Part shown: one piece after another, positions 37,321-47,275 of the stretch
Layout: each line of letters starts with the position of its first letter
How positions within the stretch are numbered: position 1 is the first letter of the stretch
Origin: Paraburkholderia sp. D15
GTDB lineage: Bacteria > Pseudomonadota > Gammaproteobacteria > Burkholderiales > Burkholderiaceae
DNA length: 64,000 nt
Assembly (NCBI RefSeq): GCF_029910215.1
Contig: NZ_CP110395.1
Location: 4,340,001 to 4,404,000 of the forward strand
Reading direction: 5' to 3'
The notes under the pieces: generated by a model
Told to the model about the DNA's origin: nothing
Databases searched by the model: none
What the model saw: only the letters and a program-made list of their open reading frames with translations
Program-made: the position numbers and the translations under genes

Positions 37321-37408
37321 AGCTTCTCCTTGGTACCAGGTGTGGATGGAGCGGTTCCGGGGTCGCCGTGCCGCTTCCGTTCTATTGCGCAATTGAACTG
37401 AGGTTCGC

Positions 37409-40400
37409 TCAACCAATCGTCATCAAATTCGCATTACCGCCTGCCGCCGCGGTATTCACGCTGACCGAGCGTTCCGTCAACAGACGCTCCAGCGCGTAAT
37501 CCTCGTCGCCGCTTTCCAGCGCGCGTGCCGCCACGCCTTGCACCGACACGATCGGACCGCTGCGCTTCGCGACTTCCTTCACCAGCGCGAGCAGCTCGTC
37601 GCTGTCGCCTTCGAACAGCACGGCATCGAACGGCGTATCGGCGCTCTTCTTCACGCTCGCATACGGCTTCAGCGAAGCGGGCAACTGGGACGCCAATTGT
37701 TCACCTGCCGCGCCTTCGAACAATGCGCGATTTCCCGTAGCCAGCGCCGCGGCAAACTGCACGCGCGCACCGCTTGCCGTCGACGCGACGCACAGCACCG
37801 TGCCGCGCGCGCCCAGCGTGTAGGTGTTGCGCTCGCCGGTCGGCCCCGACAGCACCGCGGTCGCGCCCGCCGGCACATGCGACAGATAGCCGTCGCAGCG
37901 CGCCGCCAGTTGCGGCTGACGCTCGGCGATCAGCCAGTCGCGCAGCGCGGTCAGCGCGGCGGACGGATTATCCGCGTTGCCATTGCCTTGCGGTACGTCG
38001 GCGATCAACGATTGCGCCAGCGACTTCGGCAAACCCGCCGGCCGCGTCGCCAGCAGACGTTGCAGATACAACGCGCCGCCCGCCTTCGGACCCGTGCCCG
38101 ACAAACCTTCGCCGCCGAACGGCTGCACGCCCACCACCGCGCCGATCACGTTGCGGTTCACATAAATATTGCCGACGTGCGCGCGGCTGATCACGTGCGC
38201 GATCGTTTCGTCGATCCGCGTGTGAATGCCGAGCGTGAGGCCGTAGCCGGTCGCGCGGATCTGTTCGAGCAGCTTGTCCAGCTGGCTGCGGCGATAACGC
38301 ACCACGTGCAGCACCGGACCGAACACTTCACGCTTCAGTTCGTCGATGCTGTCGAGCTCGATCAGCGTCGGCGGTACGAAGGTGCCTTGCGCGCAACCTT
38401 CCGGCATCGGCAGCTGTTCGATCTTGCGGCCCTTCTCGCGCATTGCCGCGACGTGGGCGTCGATGCCGCGCTTCGCGTCGAGATCGATCACCGGGCCGAC
38501 GTCGGTCGACAGACGGTCCGGATTGCCCACGGCCAGCTCGCGCATCGCGCCGGTCAGCATTTCGAGCGTGCGGTCCGCAACGTCGTCCTGCAGACAAAGA
38601 ACGCGCAACGCGGAACACCGTTGACCGGCCGAATCGAACGACGATTGCAGCACGTCCGCGACCACCTGTTCGGCGAGCGCCGACGAGTCGACGATCATCG
38701 CGTTCTGGCCGCCAGTTTCGGCGATCAGCGGAATCGGCTTGCCGTCCGGGTCGAGACGATTCGACAGCGTCTTGTTGATCAGGCGCGCCACTTCGGTCGA
38801 GCCGGTGAACATCACCGCGCGGGTGCGCGCGTCGGCCACCAGCGCGGCGCCGACCGTTTCGCCGTTACCCGGCAGCAGTTGCACCGCGCCCGCCGGAACA
38901 CCGGCTTCGCGCAGAATCCGCACGGCTTGCGCGGCGATCAGCGGCGTCTGTTCGGCCGGCTTCGCGAGCACGGTATTGCCGGCCGCGAGGGCGGCAGCCA
39001 CCTGACCCATGAAAATCGCCAGCGGGAAATTCCACGGGCTGATACACACCACCGGACCGAGCGGGCGATGCGTGTCGTTCGAAAACTCGCTGCGAATCTG
39101 CGTCGAGTAGTAGCGCAGGAAGTCGATCGCCTCGCGGATTTCCGCGACCGCGTTCGCCAGCGACTTGCCGGCTTCGCGCACCACCAGACCCATCAGCGTG
39201 TGCATCTGCGCTTCGAGCAGATCGGCGGCACGGGCGAGGCAATCGGCGCGCGCGTCGACCGGCGTGGCTTGCCAGATCGGTGCGGCGGCCACCGCATGCG
39301 CCAGCGCGGCGCTCACGTGTTCCGGCGTCGCTTCGACCACGGTACCCACGAGATCGCGTTGATCGGCCGGGTTGCGCACGTCGCGCGCAACGCCCACGGC
39401 GATTTCGTTGTCTTCGAGCATCGGGGCGGCGCGCCACGGATGGTTCGCGCTCGCCAGCAGTGCCGACGACAACGACGCCAGCCGATGCTCGTTCGACAGA
39501 TCGAGGCCCATCGAATTGAGACGCTCGGCGCCGTACAGATTGCGCGGCAGCGGGATTTTCGCGTGCGGCGCGCCGAGCGGGACGACCTTCGACGCTTCGT
39601 CGACCGGATCGGCGATCAGCTCCTTGATCGCGACGCTTTCGTCGGCAATCCGGTTCACGAACGAGGTGTTCGCGCCATTCTCCAGCAGACGGCGCACGAG
39701 GTACGCAAGCAGAGTTTCGTGCGTGCCGACCGGCGCGTACACGCGGCACGGACGGTTCAGCTTGTCGCGGCCGGTGACTTCCTCGTACAGCGGTTCGCCC
39801 ATGCCGTGCAGGCACTGGAACTCGTACTGACCGGGGTAGTAGTTATTGCCCGCGAGGTGATAGATCGCCGACAGCGTGTGCGCATTGTGCGTGGCGAATT
39901 GCGGATAGACCGCGTCCGGCGCGGCGAGCAGCTTCTTCGCGCAAGCGACGTACGACACGTCCGTGTAGATCTTGCGCGTGTAGACCGGATAGCCTTCCAG
40001 GCCGTCCACCTGCGCGCGCTTGATTTCGGTATCCCAGTACGCGCCCTTCACCAGACGCACCATCACGCGGTGACGGCTGCGACGCGCGAGGTCGATCACG
40101 TAATCGATCACGAACGGGCAACGCTTCTGATACGCCTGCACCACGAAGCCGATGCCGTTCCAGCCGGCCAGGTCCGGATCGAAGCACAGCGCTTCGAGCA
40201 GATCCAGCGAGAGTTCGAGACGGTCGGCTTCCTCGGCGTCGATGTTCAGGCCGATATCGTAGCGGCGCGCGAGAATCGCCAGCGCGCGCACGCGCGGCAG
40301 CAGCTCGCTCATCGTGCGTTCCTGCTGCGAGCGCGAGTAACGGGCGTGCAGCGCGGAGAGCTTGATCGAGATGCCCGGGCCTTCGTAGATGCCGCGGCCG

Positions 40401-41338
40401 CCGGCGGCCTTGCCGATCGCGTGGATCGCCTGTTCGTACGACGCGTAGTAGCGCTGTGCGTCGGCTTCCGTGGTGGCCGCTTCGCCGAGCATGTCGTACG
40501 AGTAGCGGAAACCGCGCGCTTCGTATTTGCGGCTGTTGGCCAGCGCTTCGGAAATGTTCTCGCCGGTGACGAACTGCTCGCCCATCAAGCGCATCGCCAT
40601 ATCGACGCCCTTGCGGATCAGCGGTTCGCCGCCCTTGCCGATCAGACGCGTAAGCGCCGACGACAGGCTCGTTTCGCTGTTGGTCGTCACCAGCTTGCCG
40701 GTGATCATCAAGCCCCACGTCGCGGCGTTGACGAACAGCGACGGCGCCTGGCCGACGTGCGACTTCCAGTCGCCCTTGCTGATCTTGTCGCGAATCAGCG
40801 CATCGCGGGTTGCGCGGTCGGGAATCCGCAGCAGCGCTTCGGCGAGGCACATCAGCGCGACGCCTTCCTGGCTCGACAGAGAGAACTCGTGGATCAGCCC
40901 TTCGACGCCGCCGCCCTTGCTCTTGGTGCGCAGCGTCTCGACCAGCTTGCCGGCCATGGCCTGCACGTCGCCCGCGAGATTGGCCGGCAGACGCGCCTGA
41001 CCCAGCAGGAACGGCACGCACTCCGGCTCCGGACGACGATACGCCGCCGTAATCGCCGCGCGCAGCACCGACTGCGGTTGCACGTTCTGCGCGAAGTCGA
41101 GAAACGGATGCGACGCGCTGTCCTCGTCCTGTTCCACCGTGGCGCCATCGGCGAGATCGGCGGAGCCCGTTGCGCCGGACAGCTCGGCCGGCAACTGGCC
41201 GTGCTCGATCTTTTCGAGGTAAGCGAAGATTGCCTGCTTGATGAGCCAGTGCGGAGTGCGTTCGAGGCGGGTAGCGGCATCTTTCAGCCGGGAACGCAGG
41301 AGGTCGTCGACCTTGACGCCGAGGGTGGTGCTAGCCAT
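37409..41338 (-). CDS. putA: Trifunctional PutA: transcriptional repressor / proline dehydrogenase / P5C dehydrogenase
   Basis: 1309 residues from ATG 41338, full length for type B PutA. N-terminal ribbon-helix-helix domain (1-50, 'MASTTLGVKVDDLLRSRLKDAATRLERT'). FAD proline dehydrogenase domain from about 190 to 560 ('GPGISIKLSALHARYSRSQQ', 'LNIDAEEADRLELSLDLLE'). P5C dehydrogenase from about 650 with 'PWNFPLAIFMGQVAAALAAGNTVLAKPAEQTPLIA', Glu in 'AETGGQNAMIVDSS', and catalytic Cys in 'GQRCSALRVLCLQ'. C-terminal tail domain from about 1110. Oxidises proline to glutamate and should repress its own gene through the operator at 41414-41448. Confidence 0.97.
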   Translation of the reverse strand: MASTTLGVKVDDLLRSRLKDAATRLERTPHWLIKQAIFAYLEKIEHGQLPAELSGATGSADLADGATVEQDEDSASHPFLDFAQNVQPQSVLRAAITAAYRRPEPECVPFLLGQARLPANLAGDVQAMAGKLVETLRTKSKGGGVEGLIHEFSLSSQEGVALMCLAEALLRIPDRATRDALIRDKISKGDWKSHVGQAPSLFVNAATWGLMITGKLVTTNSETSLSSALTRLIGKGGEPLIRKGVDMAMRLMGEQFVTGENISEALANSRKYEARGFRYSYDMLGEAATTEADAQRYYASYEQAIHAIGKAAGGRGIYEGPGISIKLSALHARYSRSQQERTMSELLPRVRALAILARRYDIGLNIDAEEADRLELSLDLLEALCFDPDLAGWNGIGFVVQAYQKRCPFVIDYVIDLARRSRHRVMVRLVKGAYWDTEIKRAQVDGLEGYPVYTRKIYTDVSYVACAKKLLAAPDAVYPQFATHNAHTLSAIYHLAGNNYYPGQYEFQCLHGMGEPLYEEVTGRDKLNRPCRVYAPVGTHETLLAYLVRRLLENGANTSFVNRIADESVAIKELIADPVDEASKVVPLGAPHAKIPLPRNLYGAERLNSMGLDLSNEHRLASLSSALLASANHPWRAAPMLEDNEIAVGVARDVRNPADQRDLVGTVVEATPEHVSAALAHAVAAAPIWQATPVDARADCLARAADLLEAQMHTLMGLVVREAGKSLANAVAEIREAIDFLRYYSTQIRSEFSNDTHRPLGPVVCISPWNFPLAIFMGQVAAALAAGNTVLAKPAEQTPLIAAQAVRILREAGVPAGAVQLLPGNGETVGAALVADARTRAVMFTGSTEVARLINKTLSNRLDPDGKPIPLIAETGGQNAMIVDSSALAEQVVADVLQSSFDSAGQRCSALRVLCLQDDVADRTLEMLTGAMRELAVGNPDRLSTDVGPVIDLDAKRGIDAHVAAMREKGRKIEQLPMPEGCAQGTFVPPTLIELDSIDELKREVFGPVLHVVRYRRSQLDKLLEQIRATGYGLTLGIHTRIDETIAHVISRAHVGNIYVNRNVIGAVVGVQPFGGEGLSGTGPKAGGALYLQRLLATRPAGLPKSLAQSLIADVPQGNGNADNPSAALTALRDWLIAERQPQLAARCDGYLSHVPAGATAVLSGPTGERNTYTLGARGTVLCVASTASGARVQFAAALATGNRALFEGAAGEQLASQLPASLKPYASVKKSADTPFDAVLFEGDSDELLALVKEVAKRSGPIVSVQGVAARALESGDEDYALERLLTERSVSVNTAAAGGNANLMTIG

Positions 41339-41393
41339 GTTTCCTTCTTCGGATACCAGACGAATTCGCTGGCGAAAGACTAAAAGTTGGCGA

Positions 41394-41422
41394 ATCGTAC
41401 GCCTCCCAATAAAAAGGTGCAA
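41394..41422 (-). promoter_or_regulatory. Predicted putA promoter
   Basis: On the minus strand: -35 TTGCAC (41417-41422), 17-bp spacer, -10 TACGAT (41394-41399). Predicted start about 50 bp before the putA ATG. The -35 lies inside the palindrome at 41414-41448. Confidence 0.6.
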
Positions 41423-41448
41423 CCATACTCAGTATATGGTTGCACCTT
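41414..41448. promoter_or_regulatory. Palindrome with two GTTGCA motifs, candidate PutA operator
   Basis: Perfect 14-bp arms (AAGGTGCAACCATA / TATGGTTGCACCTT) with a 7-nt centre. Each arm contains GTTGCA (inverted at 41418-41423, direct at 41439-41444), the hexamer contacted by the PutA ribbon-helix-helix domain in E. coli. It overlaps the predicted -35. On the minus strand it is followed by TTTTT and so could also form an intrinsic terminator. Confidence 0.65.
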
Positions 41449-41656
41449 CTTCAAATCCTTGTCTGGCGGGGGTTTGCGCCCGGTGGCGCGGCGCGCGGCG
41501 AGGCCGGTTGCGATCAGTACTTTCCCTGGCGTGATTCTTTTTGCATTTACCCTTATCAAACGGGACGGCGCGCCGTTATAGAGAACATGGCGGCAGGCGG
41601 CCTGAGCGGCACGCAAAAAAACGAAACGGGGTTTGGCGATCTAGAGGACTGGCGAA

Positions 41657-41827
41657 ATGGAAAAGTGGCTCGTGGTATTGGGTATCTGGGCGATGTGCGC
41701 GACCTGCGCGGTGCTGTTTATTCGCGGCGCGACGGGTGGCGGGGGCAAGCGCGTGGCCGACGAAGGACGCGCGCGCGCGGCATCGCGGGCCTCGGCGGGG
41801 GATACGCGGGCTGCGTTGAACGACTGA
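41657..41827 (+). CDS. Small single-pass membrane protein, 56 aa
   Basis: ATG 41657 to TGA 41827 with GAGG at 41644-41647. One hydrophobic helix near the N-terminus ('WLVVLGIWAMCATCAVLFI') then a short basic, Ala-rich tail ending in 'TRAALND'. It is divergent from putA and convergent with priA. Too short for a family call; composition and RBS support a real gene. Confidence 0.55.
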   Translation: MEKWLVVLGIWAMCATCAVLFIRGATGGGGKRVADEGRARAASRASAGDTRAALND

Positions 41828-41902
41828 GCGATTGCGCGATTCGAGGTTAGGACGCGCGCGGGGTGGTGCGGTTTGCCTTGATGATTAGCCGTTCCCAGCG
41901 TC

Positions 41903-44149
41903 TTAAATATCGAGCGGATCGACTTCGACGCTCCAGCGCAGCACACCCTTGAGGTTTCGCAGCAGCGGTTGCCACGCGCGCAACGTCGCCTGCAACGCCG
42001 CCCGCGACGCACTTTCGATCAACAACTGCGCGCGATGCACGTGCATCACCTTGACGATCGTCAGCGGCACGGCATCGTAGACGGTCATGCGTTCGGCGGC
42101 GGGAATGCTGGTCAATGCCGCGGCGGCCTGCTGCAGGAACGCGAGCGCGGCTTCGAGCGTACGCCCCTCCGCGCGCAGCAAGGCCTGGTACACGAACGGC
42201 GGCAGATGCGCGTCGCGCCGCTCGGCCAGCGTCGAATTGGCGAAGCCGACATAGTCCTGGCGCCCCAACGCGTGATACAGCGCGTGACGCGGGTAGCGGG
42301 TCTGCACCAGCACTTCGCCCGGCAAACCGCCGCGTCCAGCACGGCCGCTCACCTGCATCAACTGCGCGAACAGGCGCTCACTTGCGCGGAAATCGTGCGA
42401 GAAGAGCGCGGTATCGGCATTCAGCACGCCGACCAGCGACACGCGCTGAAAATCATGCCCCTTCGCGATCATCTGCGTGCCGACGAGAATGTCGACCTCG
42501 CCCGCGTGCACATCCGAGAACAGCGCCTGCGCGCTGCCTTTACGGCGCGTGCTGTCGGCGTCGATCCGCAGCACGCGGGCGCCCGGCACCGCGCTCGCGA
42601 GCGTTTCCTCGACGCGCTGCGTGCCGCGTCCCATCGGCGCGATATCGACGTTGCCGCACTCCGGACATGAGCGCGGAATACGCGACTCCCAACCACAGTG
42701 ATGACAACGCAGCGCGCGCTCGGGCTTGTGCAGCACCACATAGGCGCTGCAACGCGGGCAACCGGCGACCCAGCCGCAGGCATCGCAGGCAAGTTGCGGC
42801 GCGTAGCCGCGACGGTTGAGAAACACGAGGCTTTGCTCGCCGCGTTCGAGCCTTGCGCGCAAGGCGGCGAGCAACGGTCCCGACAGACCTTCCACGGACG
42901 CGCGTCCGCGCCGCCGTTCTTCCTCCAGGTCGATCAGCCGGACGGTCGGCAGCACCGCATCGGCCACCGCGCGGCGCGACAGCGTCAAACGCTGGTAGCG
43001 CCCCTGATCGGCCTGCCACCAGCTTTCCAGCGACGGCGTCGCCGAGCCGAGCACCACCGGCACGTCGAGCTGCTTGGCGCGGTAGATCGCGAGATCGCGC
43101 GCCGAGTAGCGCAAGCCCTCCTGCTGCTTGTACGCCGGATCGTGCTCTTCATCGACGACGATCACGGCCAGGTTCGGCAACGACGCCAGCACCGCGAGAC
43201 GCGTGCCGAGCACGATGCGCGCGCGGCCCGTGTGCGCGGCGAACCAGTTGCGCGCGCGTTCGCCCTCGGCGAGACCGCTATGCAGCGTGACGATCGACGC
43301 GCCTTCCAGCGCGGCGAAGCGGGCGCGGAAGGCGGCCTCGAACTGCGGCGTCAGATTGATTTCGGGCACCAGGACGAGCGCCTGCGCGTCCGGCTTCGCC
43401 TCCAGAATCGCGGCGAGCGCACGCAGATAGACCTCGGTTTTGCCGCTGCCTGTCACGCCGTGCAGGAGGAAAGGGGCGAAGCCGTCCGCGCCGCGAATCG
43501 CGTCGACGGCGGCGGCCTGTTCATCGGTGAGCGTCGGGAGTTGGGGCGTGGGCGTGTCGGGCAACAGCGGCGCGGTCAGCGCCGCGGCGGCGTCGATCAT
43601 GTCCAGCGCGACCCAGCCCTCGGCTTGCCATCCTTCCAGCGTGGCAATGGCCTTGGGGTGCAGCGCGCGCGCGTCGGCGGCCAGCAAGAATTCGGCTTCG
43701 GCCAAGGCCTGTGCGAGTTTTCGGAGCGCGCTGGCACGCGCCGGCAATGCATCGGGCAGCGCCACGCGGCCTTCCGGCGTCAGGCTGTAGCGCTCTTCCG
43801 GCGCGAACAGGCGCGACCAGCGGGAGGCGTCGCGTAAAGCCTGGGGCAAGGCGGGCAGCGCGACTTCGCCGAGCCCGCGCTGGTAGTAGTCGGCGGCGAA
43901 AGCGGCCAGCTTGAGCCATTGCGCCGAGACCGGCGGACAGGCATTGCACAGGCCGCTGACTGCCTTCAGGCGATCCGCCGGCACGTCACTGTGAGCGGTT
44001 ACTTCGCAGACGAGGCCCACCACGTGGCGCTTGCCGAACGGCACGCTGACCAGCATGCCTGGGGCGGGACGTTCGCCCGCGCCGCACCGATAGTCGAACA
44101 ATGTCGGCAGCGGATGATCTAGCGCAACGCGGACGAACACGTCGCTCAC
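41903..44149 (-). CDS. priA: Primosomal helicase PriA
   Basis: About 748 residues from GTG 44149 ('VSDVFVRVALDHPLPTLFDYR' is the family N-terminus; the frame runs open to 44191). Walker A 'GVTGSGKTEVYLRALA', motif II 'VDEEHDPAYKQ', and a zinc module with the Cys pairs 'CDACGWVAGCPRCSAYV' and 'CHHCGWESRIPRSCPECG'. Motifs 'GTQMIAKGHDFQRVSLVGV' and 'QVSGRAGRGG' complete the helicase core. Restarts stalled replication forks by loading DnaB. Gap to the small membrane gene is 75 bp. Confidence 0.95.
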   Translation of the reverse strand: MSDVFVRVALDHPLPTLFDYRCGAGERPAPGMLVSVPFGKRHVVGLVCEVTAHSDVPADRLKAVSGLCNACPPVSAQWLKLAAFAADYYQRGLGEVALPALPQALRDASRWSRLFAPEERYSLTPEGRVALPDALPARASALRKLAQALAEAEFLLAADARALHPKAIATLEGWQAEGWVALDMIDAAAALTAPLLPDTPTPQLPTLTDEQAAAVDAIRGADGFAPFLLHGVTGSGKTEVYLRALAAILEAKPDAQALVLVPEINLTPQFEAAFRARFAALEGASIVTLHSGLAEGERARNWFAAHTGRARIVLGTRLAVLASLPNLAVIVVDEEHDPAYKQQEGLRYSARDLAIYRAKQLDVPVVLGSATPSLESWWQADQGRYQRLTLSRRAVADAVLPTVRLIDLEEERRRGRASVEGLSGPLLAALRARLERGEQSLVFLNRRGYAPQLACDACGWVAGCPRCSAYVVLHKPERALRCHHCGWESRIPRSCPECGNVDIAPMGRGTQRVEETLASAVPGARVLRIDADSTRRKGSAQALFSDVHAGEVDILVGTQMIAKGHDFQRVSLVGVLNADTALFSHDFRASERLFAQLMQVSGRAGRGGLPGEVLVQTRYPRHALYHALGRQDYVGFANSTLAERRDAHLPPFVYQALLRAEGRTLEAALAFLQQAAAALTSIPAAERMTVYDAVPLTIVKVMHVHRAQLLIESASRAALQATLRAWQPLLRNLKGVLRWSVEVDPLDI

Positions 44150-44300
44150 GCCACCTCGCCGCGTGGACGCGCCGGCGTGGCACGATGCCACGCCCCCATG
44201 TACGCGATGCGCATGCCGAGCCCGTCGAAGTTAAAGTAAAACTTCAATTTCGGCGCTAAGTTTTGGATTCGGCTGAACAATTGCAATCGGCCCGCGTGCC

Positions 44301-44309
44301 TGTGGATAA
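44301..44309 (-). promoter_or_regulatory. Perfect DnaA box in the priA-hemE gap
   Basis: TGTGGATAA, reverse complement TTATCCACA, an exact consensus DnaA box. It is single; no cluster or AT-rich unwinding element surrounds it, so this is not oriC. The gap 44150-44614 (465 bp) otherwise holds the 17-nt palindrome at 44498 and no gene. Confidence 0.5.
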
Positions 44310-44497
44310 CTTTGTTGAGAACTTCGCTGGGAAGCGCCGAAACCCGCGCCGTAGCGGCCTTCTGTGGGCTTCCGCACTTTGCGCCACGAACCCCGCAAAC
44401 CCTTGCCAGATAAGGCTTAGATCAAACGCGCCAGCAATGTGCAAGGGTCTCGGTACGACGAAAGCTTCTACCGCGCCGCAGCGTGAAGAATGTGTAT

Positions 44498-44514
44498 AAG
44501 TCAAGTCTTGACTT
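44498..44514. promoter_or_regulatory. 17-nt palindrome upstream of priA, candidate operator
   Basis: AAGTCAAG-T-CTTGACTT, perfect 8+1+8. It lies about 100 bp downstream of the hemE stop and 350 bp before the priA start. Function unknown. Confidence 0.4.
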
Positions 44515-44614
44515 TCGCGAGACCGCCATCTGACGGCCCGCAGCCCTGCCTGTTTTCCCTTAGACCGAGAGCCCACTTCGCCGCGTTGCAGCAAAAGTGG
44601 TAACGATTACGGCT

Positions 44615-45715
44615 TCATGCCGGTGCATGCGCGCCGCTTCGAATCGCGCGGCTGTGCCGGTGCACTTCATCGACGAGTTCGGCGACGTGTTCCGGCGGTG
44701 TGAATTGCGAAATGCCGTGGCCGAGATTGAAGACATGCCCCGGATGATTGCCGAAGCTATCCAGTACCGCGCGCGCTTCCATGCGGATTGCCGCGGGCGG
44801 CGCAAACAGCACGGACGGGTCGATATTGCCTTGAAGCGCCACCTTGCCGCCGACGCGCTCGCGCGCCTCGCGCAGATTCACCGTCCAGTCGAGACCGACC
44901 GCGTCGACGCCGATATCGGCGATCTCATCGAGCCACAGGCCGCCGCCCTTCGTAAAGGTGATCACCGGTACTTTCTCGCCGTCGTGCTCGCGCTTCAGCT
45001 GACTCACGACCTGCTGGATGTAGTGCAGTGAGAAGCGCTGATAGACGCCGTCCGCGAGCGCGCCGCCCCACGTATCGAAAATCATCACGGCCTGCGCGCC
45101 GGCTTCGATCTGCGCGTTCAGATAAGCCGCCACCGACCGCGCGTTGATGTCGAGAATGCGATGCATCAGATCGGGCCGCGCATACAGCATGGACTTGACC
45201 GTGCGGAAGTCGGACGAACCGGCGCCTTCGACCATGTAGCACGCGAGCGTCCACGGGCTGCCCGAAAAACCGATCAGCGGCACACGCTGGCGGCCTTGCG
45301 CGTCCGTCAGCGCGGTGCGGATTTCACGCACGGCGTCGGTAACGTAGCGCAGCGTGGCGTCGATGTCCGGAACCGCGAGACGCGCAACGTCTTCTTCGGT
45401 GCGCACCGGATGCGCGAATTTCGGCCCTTCGCCCGCGACGAACTCCAGCCCCAGCCCCATTGCGTCTGGCACCGTCAGGATGTCCGAAAAGAGGATGGCG
45501 GCGTCCAGCGGATAGCGCTCGAGCGGTTGCAGCGTGACCTCGGTCGCGAACGCGGGATTCTTCGCGAGACCGAGGAAACTGCCCGCCCGGCCGCGCGTGG
45601 CGTTGTATTCCGGCAGGTAGCGGCCTGCCTGTCGCATCAGCCAGATCGGCGTGTAGTCGGTCGGCTGGCGCAGCAGCGCGCGCAGGAAAGTGTCGTTCAG
45701 GAGTTTATGGGCCAC
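44615..45715 (-). CDS. hemE: Uroporphyrinogen III decarboxylase
   Basis: 366 residues from GTG 45715 (the family begins with '[14 protein letters not shown]'; an in-frame extension to 45736 is not needed). '[15 protein letters not shown]' with the substrate-binding Arg, '[19 protein letters not shown]' with the key Asp, and '[25 protein letters not shown]' confirm it. Converts uroporphyrinogen III to coproporphyrinogen III in haem synthesis. Monocistronic in appearance; divergent from pheC with a 219-bp gap. Confidence 0.96.
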   Translation of the reverse strand: MAHKLLNDTFLRALLRQPTDYTPIWLMRQAGRYLPEYNATRGRAGSFLGLAKNPAFATEVTLQPLERYPLDAAILFSDILTVPDAMGLGLEFVAGEGPKFAHPVRTEEDVARLAVPDIDATLRYVTDAVREIRTALTDAQGRQRVPLIGFSGSPWTLACYMVEGAGSSDFRTVKSMLYARPDLMHRILDINARSVAAYLNAQIEAGAQAVMIFDTWGGALADGVYQRFSLHYIQQVVSQLKREHDGEKVPVITFTKGGGLWLDEIADIGVDAVGLDWTVNLREARERVGGKVALQGNIDPSVLFAPPAAIRMEARAVLDSFGNHPGHVFNLGHGISQFTPPEHVAELVDEVHRHSRAIRSGAHAPA

Positions 45716-45934
45716 GTTGCGTACGACTGAAGGCAAAGGGGCATTTTACCGGACCCCGCTCCCGGCATCGCGCTTGATGCGGGTAATAACTGTCGCGCGA
45801 CCGACTGCCACATGCAGTCTGCCATTGCCGGCCGCCCGAACGCGACTCGGCTGAACGGCTAATGTTCAAGCCCGAATTGCCGGGCTATCATCCGACGACC
45901 TTACCAGACAATTACACGCCAACAAGGAGACCCG

Positions 45935-46732
45935 ATGAACAGGACAGCATTCGCATTGCTCGGCGTTGTGGCCGGTGTTTTGATGCACGCGGGCGCGGCA
46001 ATCGCGCAGACCAGTCCGGCGGCGGCCCCACCTTCCCGGCTCGACGAAGTGCTCGCGCGCGGCACGCTGCGCGCCTGTACCACGGGCGACTACAAGCCCT
46101 ACTCGTTCTACAAGCCGGATGGGCAGTTCGAAGGGATCGACATCGACATGACGGAATCGCTCGCCAAGTCGCTGGGAGTGAAAGCGGAGTACGTGAAAAC
46201 GTCGTGGTCGAACCTGATGAACGACTTCGTCGCCAAATGCGATATCGGCGTGGGCGGCGTGTCGCCGACGCTGGAGCGGCAAAAGCGCGCGTTCTTCACG
46301 CAGGCGTACATGGTCGACGGCAAGACGCCGATCGTTCGATGCGACGACGTGAACAAATACCAAACCGTCGCGCAGATCGATCAGCCGTCCACGCGCGTGA
46401 TCGTCAATCCGGGCGGCACCAACGAGCGTTTCGCGAAGCAGTACTTCCCGCACGCGAACCTGACTGTGTATCCGGACAACGTGACGGTTTTCAAGCAGAT
46501 ACTGTCGGGCAAAGCCGACGTCATGGTGACGGACGCCTCCGAAACCCTGCTGCAGCAGAAGCTGAATCCGGGCCTGTGCTCGGTTCATCCGGACAAGCCG
46601 TTCCAGTACGGCGAAAAGGCCTGGTTACTGCCGCGCGGCGATGTCGCGTTCCAGCAGTACGTCGATCAGTGGTTGCACCTTGCACGCGCCACGGGCGAGT
46701 ACCAGGCGATTTCGGACAAGTGGCTGAAATAA
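45935..46732 (+). CDS. pheC: Periplasmic cyclohexadienyl dehydratase-like protein (PheC family)
   Basis: 265 residues with a signal peptide ('FALLGVVAGVLMHAGAAIA', cleavage near residue 24) and RBS AAGGAG. The mature protein has 'RLDEVLARGTLRACTTGDYKPYSFYKPDG', 'KSLGVKAEYVKTSW', 'RVIVNPGGTNERFA', 'GKADVMVTDASETLLQQ' and 'KPFQYGEKAWLLPRGDVAFQQYVDQWLH', all positions typical of PheC and distinct from ordinary amino acid binding proteins. PheC turns prephenate or arogenate into phenylpyruvate or phenylalanine in the periplasm. A binding-only role cannot be ruled out. Confidence 0.82.
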   Translation: MNRTAFALLGVVAGVLMHAGAAIAQTSPAAAPPSRLDEVLARGTLRACTTGDYKPYSFYKPDGQFEGIDIDMTESLAKSLGVKAEYVKTSWSNLMNDFVAKCDIGVGGVSPTLERQKRAFFTQAYMVDGKTPIVRCDDVNKYQTVAQIDQPSTRVIVNPGGTNERFAKQYFPHANLTVYPDNVTVFKQILSGKADVMVTDASETLLQQKLNPGLCSVHPDKPFQYGEKAWLLPRGDVAFQQYVDQWLHLARATGEYQAISDKWLK

Positions 46733-47019
46733 GGGAAACAGATCGCCCGAGGCCGTTGATGGCGTCGGGCGAATTCGGCAATGCAACATGACAGGACGCT
46801 TTTATCCGAAGATATTTCTTAATTAATTAGATCGCCTGTAACAAAGCCGCATATTGCAAATAAGATGCGGATACAACCATTTCATGCGGAATTGACTGAA
46901 CGGATTACGCTGCGCGATGCGTCACGAATAGCATCAATCATGCGTATGAAATTGCGATCCTGTCATAGGTAAAATTTACGTTTAAAACGTTTCCGTTTGG
47001 CAATAAGTCCCGCAACGCC

Positions 47020-47235
47020 TTATCTGGCGGGCGTTACAACCTGAAACACTTTGTTACCGCGCTCATAAGTTAATTCGCCCACAATGCCCTCAACGGTTTC
47101 AACACGGATGTGGCTGGGTGCATGGTGTGAGCGGATACGATGCACCTGCCGGTCGGCGCTTGCCGAAGCCCTGTGAAGGGGCATCCCTGCTGGGGCCGTA
47201 CTCGACGCTGGGGCGTCGTGCTCAATCGGTTCCAC
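47020..47235 (-). CDS. Small protein of unknown function, 71 aa
   Basis: Starts at GTG 47235, nine bases after a clear GAGGAG ribosome binding site; the longer in-frame extension to 47490 is rejected because it crosses the terminator. 'RIRSHHAPSHIRVETVEGIVGELTYERGNKVFQVV' looks like a small beta-rich domain; it reminds me of a Burkholderia-restricted DUF2866 family but I cannot verify that. The 287 bp between pheC and its stop (46733-47019) is AT-rich and gene-free, with a 13-nt palindrome ACGTTTAAAACGT at 46978-46990. Confidence 0.5.
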   Translation of the reverse strand: MEPIEHDAPASSTAPAGMPLHRASASADRQVHRIRSHHAPSHIRVETVEGIVGELTYERGNKVFQVVTPAR

Positions 47236-47275
47236 CTTTGGTCTCCTCGCGCTAACCCCGTAGCGTGTGGTTTTT

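Noticed and set aside
37538..41383. A 1281-residue plus-strand reading frame opposite putA
   Set aside because: Antisense shadow of putA caused by GC-rich codon usage; composition is dominated by Arg, His and Gln and no domain is visible.
44150..44614. Replication origin around the DnaA box
   Set aside because: Only one box, no clustered boxes or AT-rich unwinding region, and dnaA/rpmH are not in the window.
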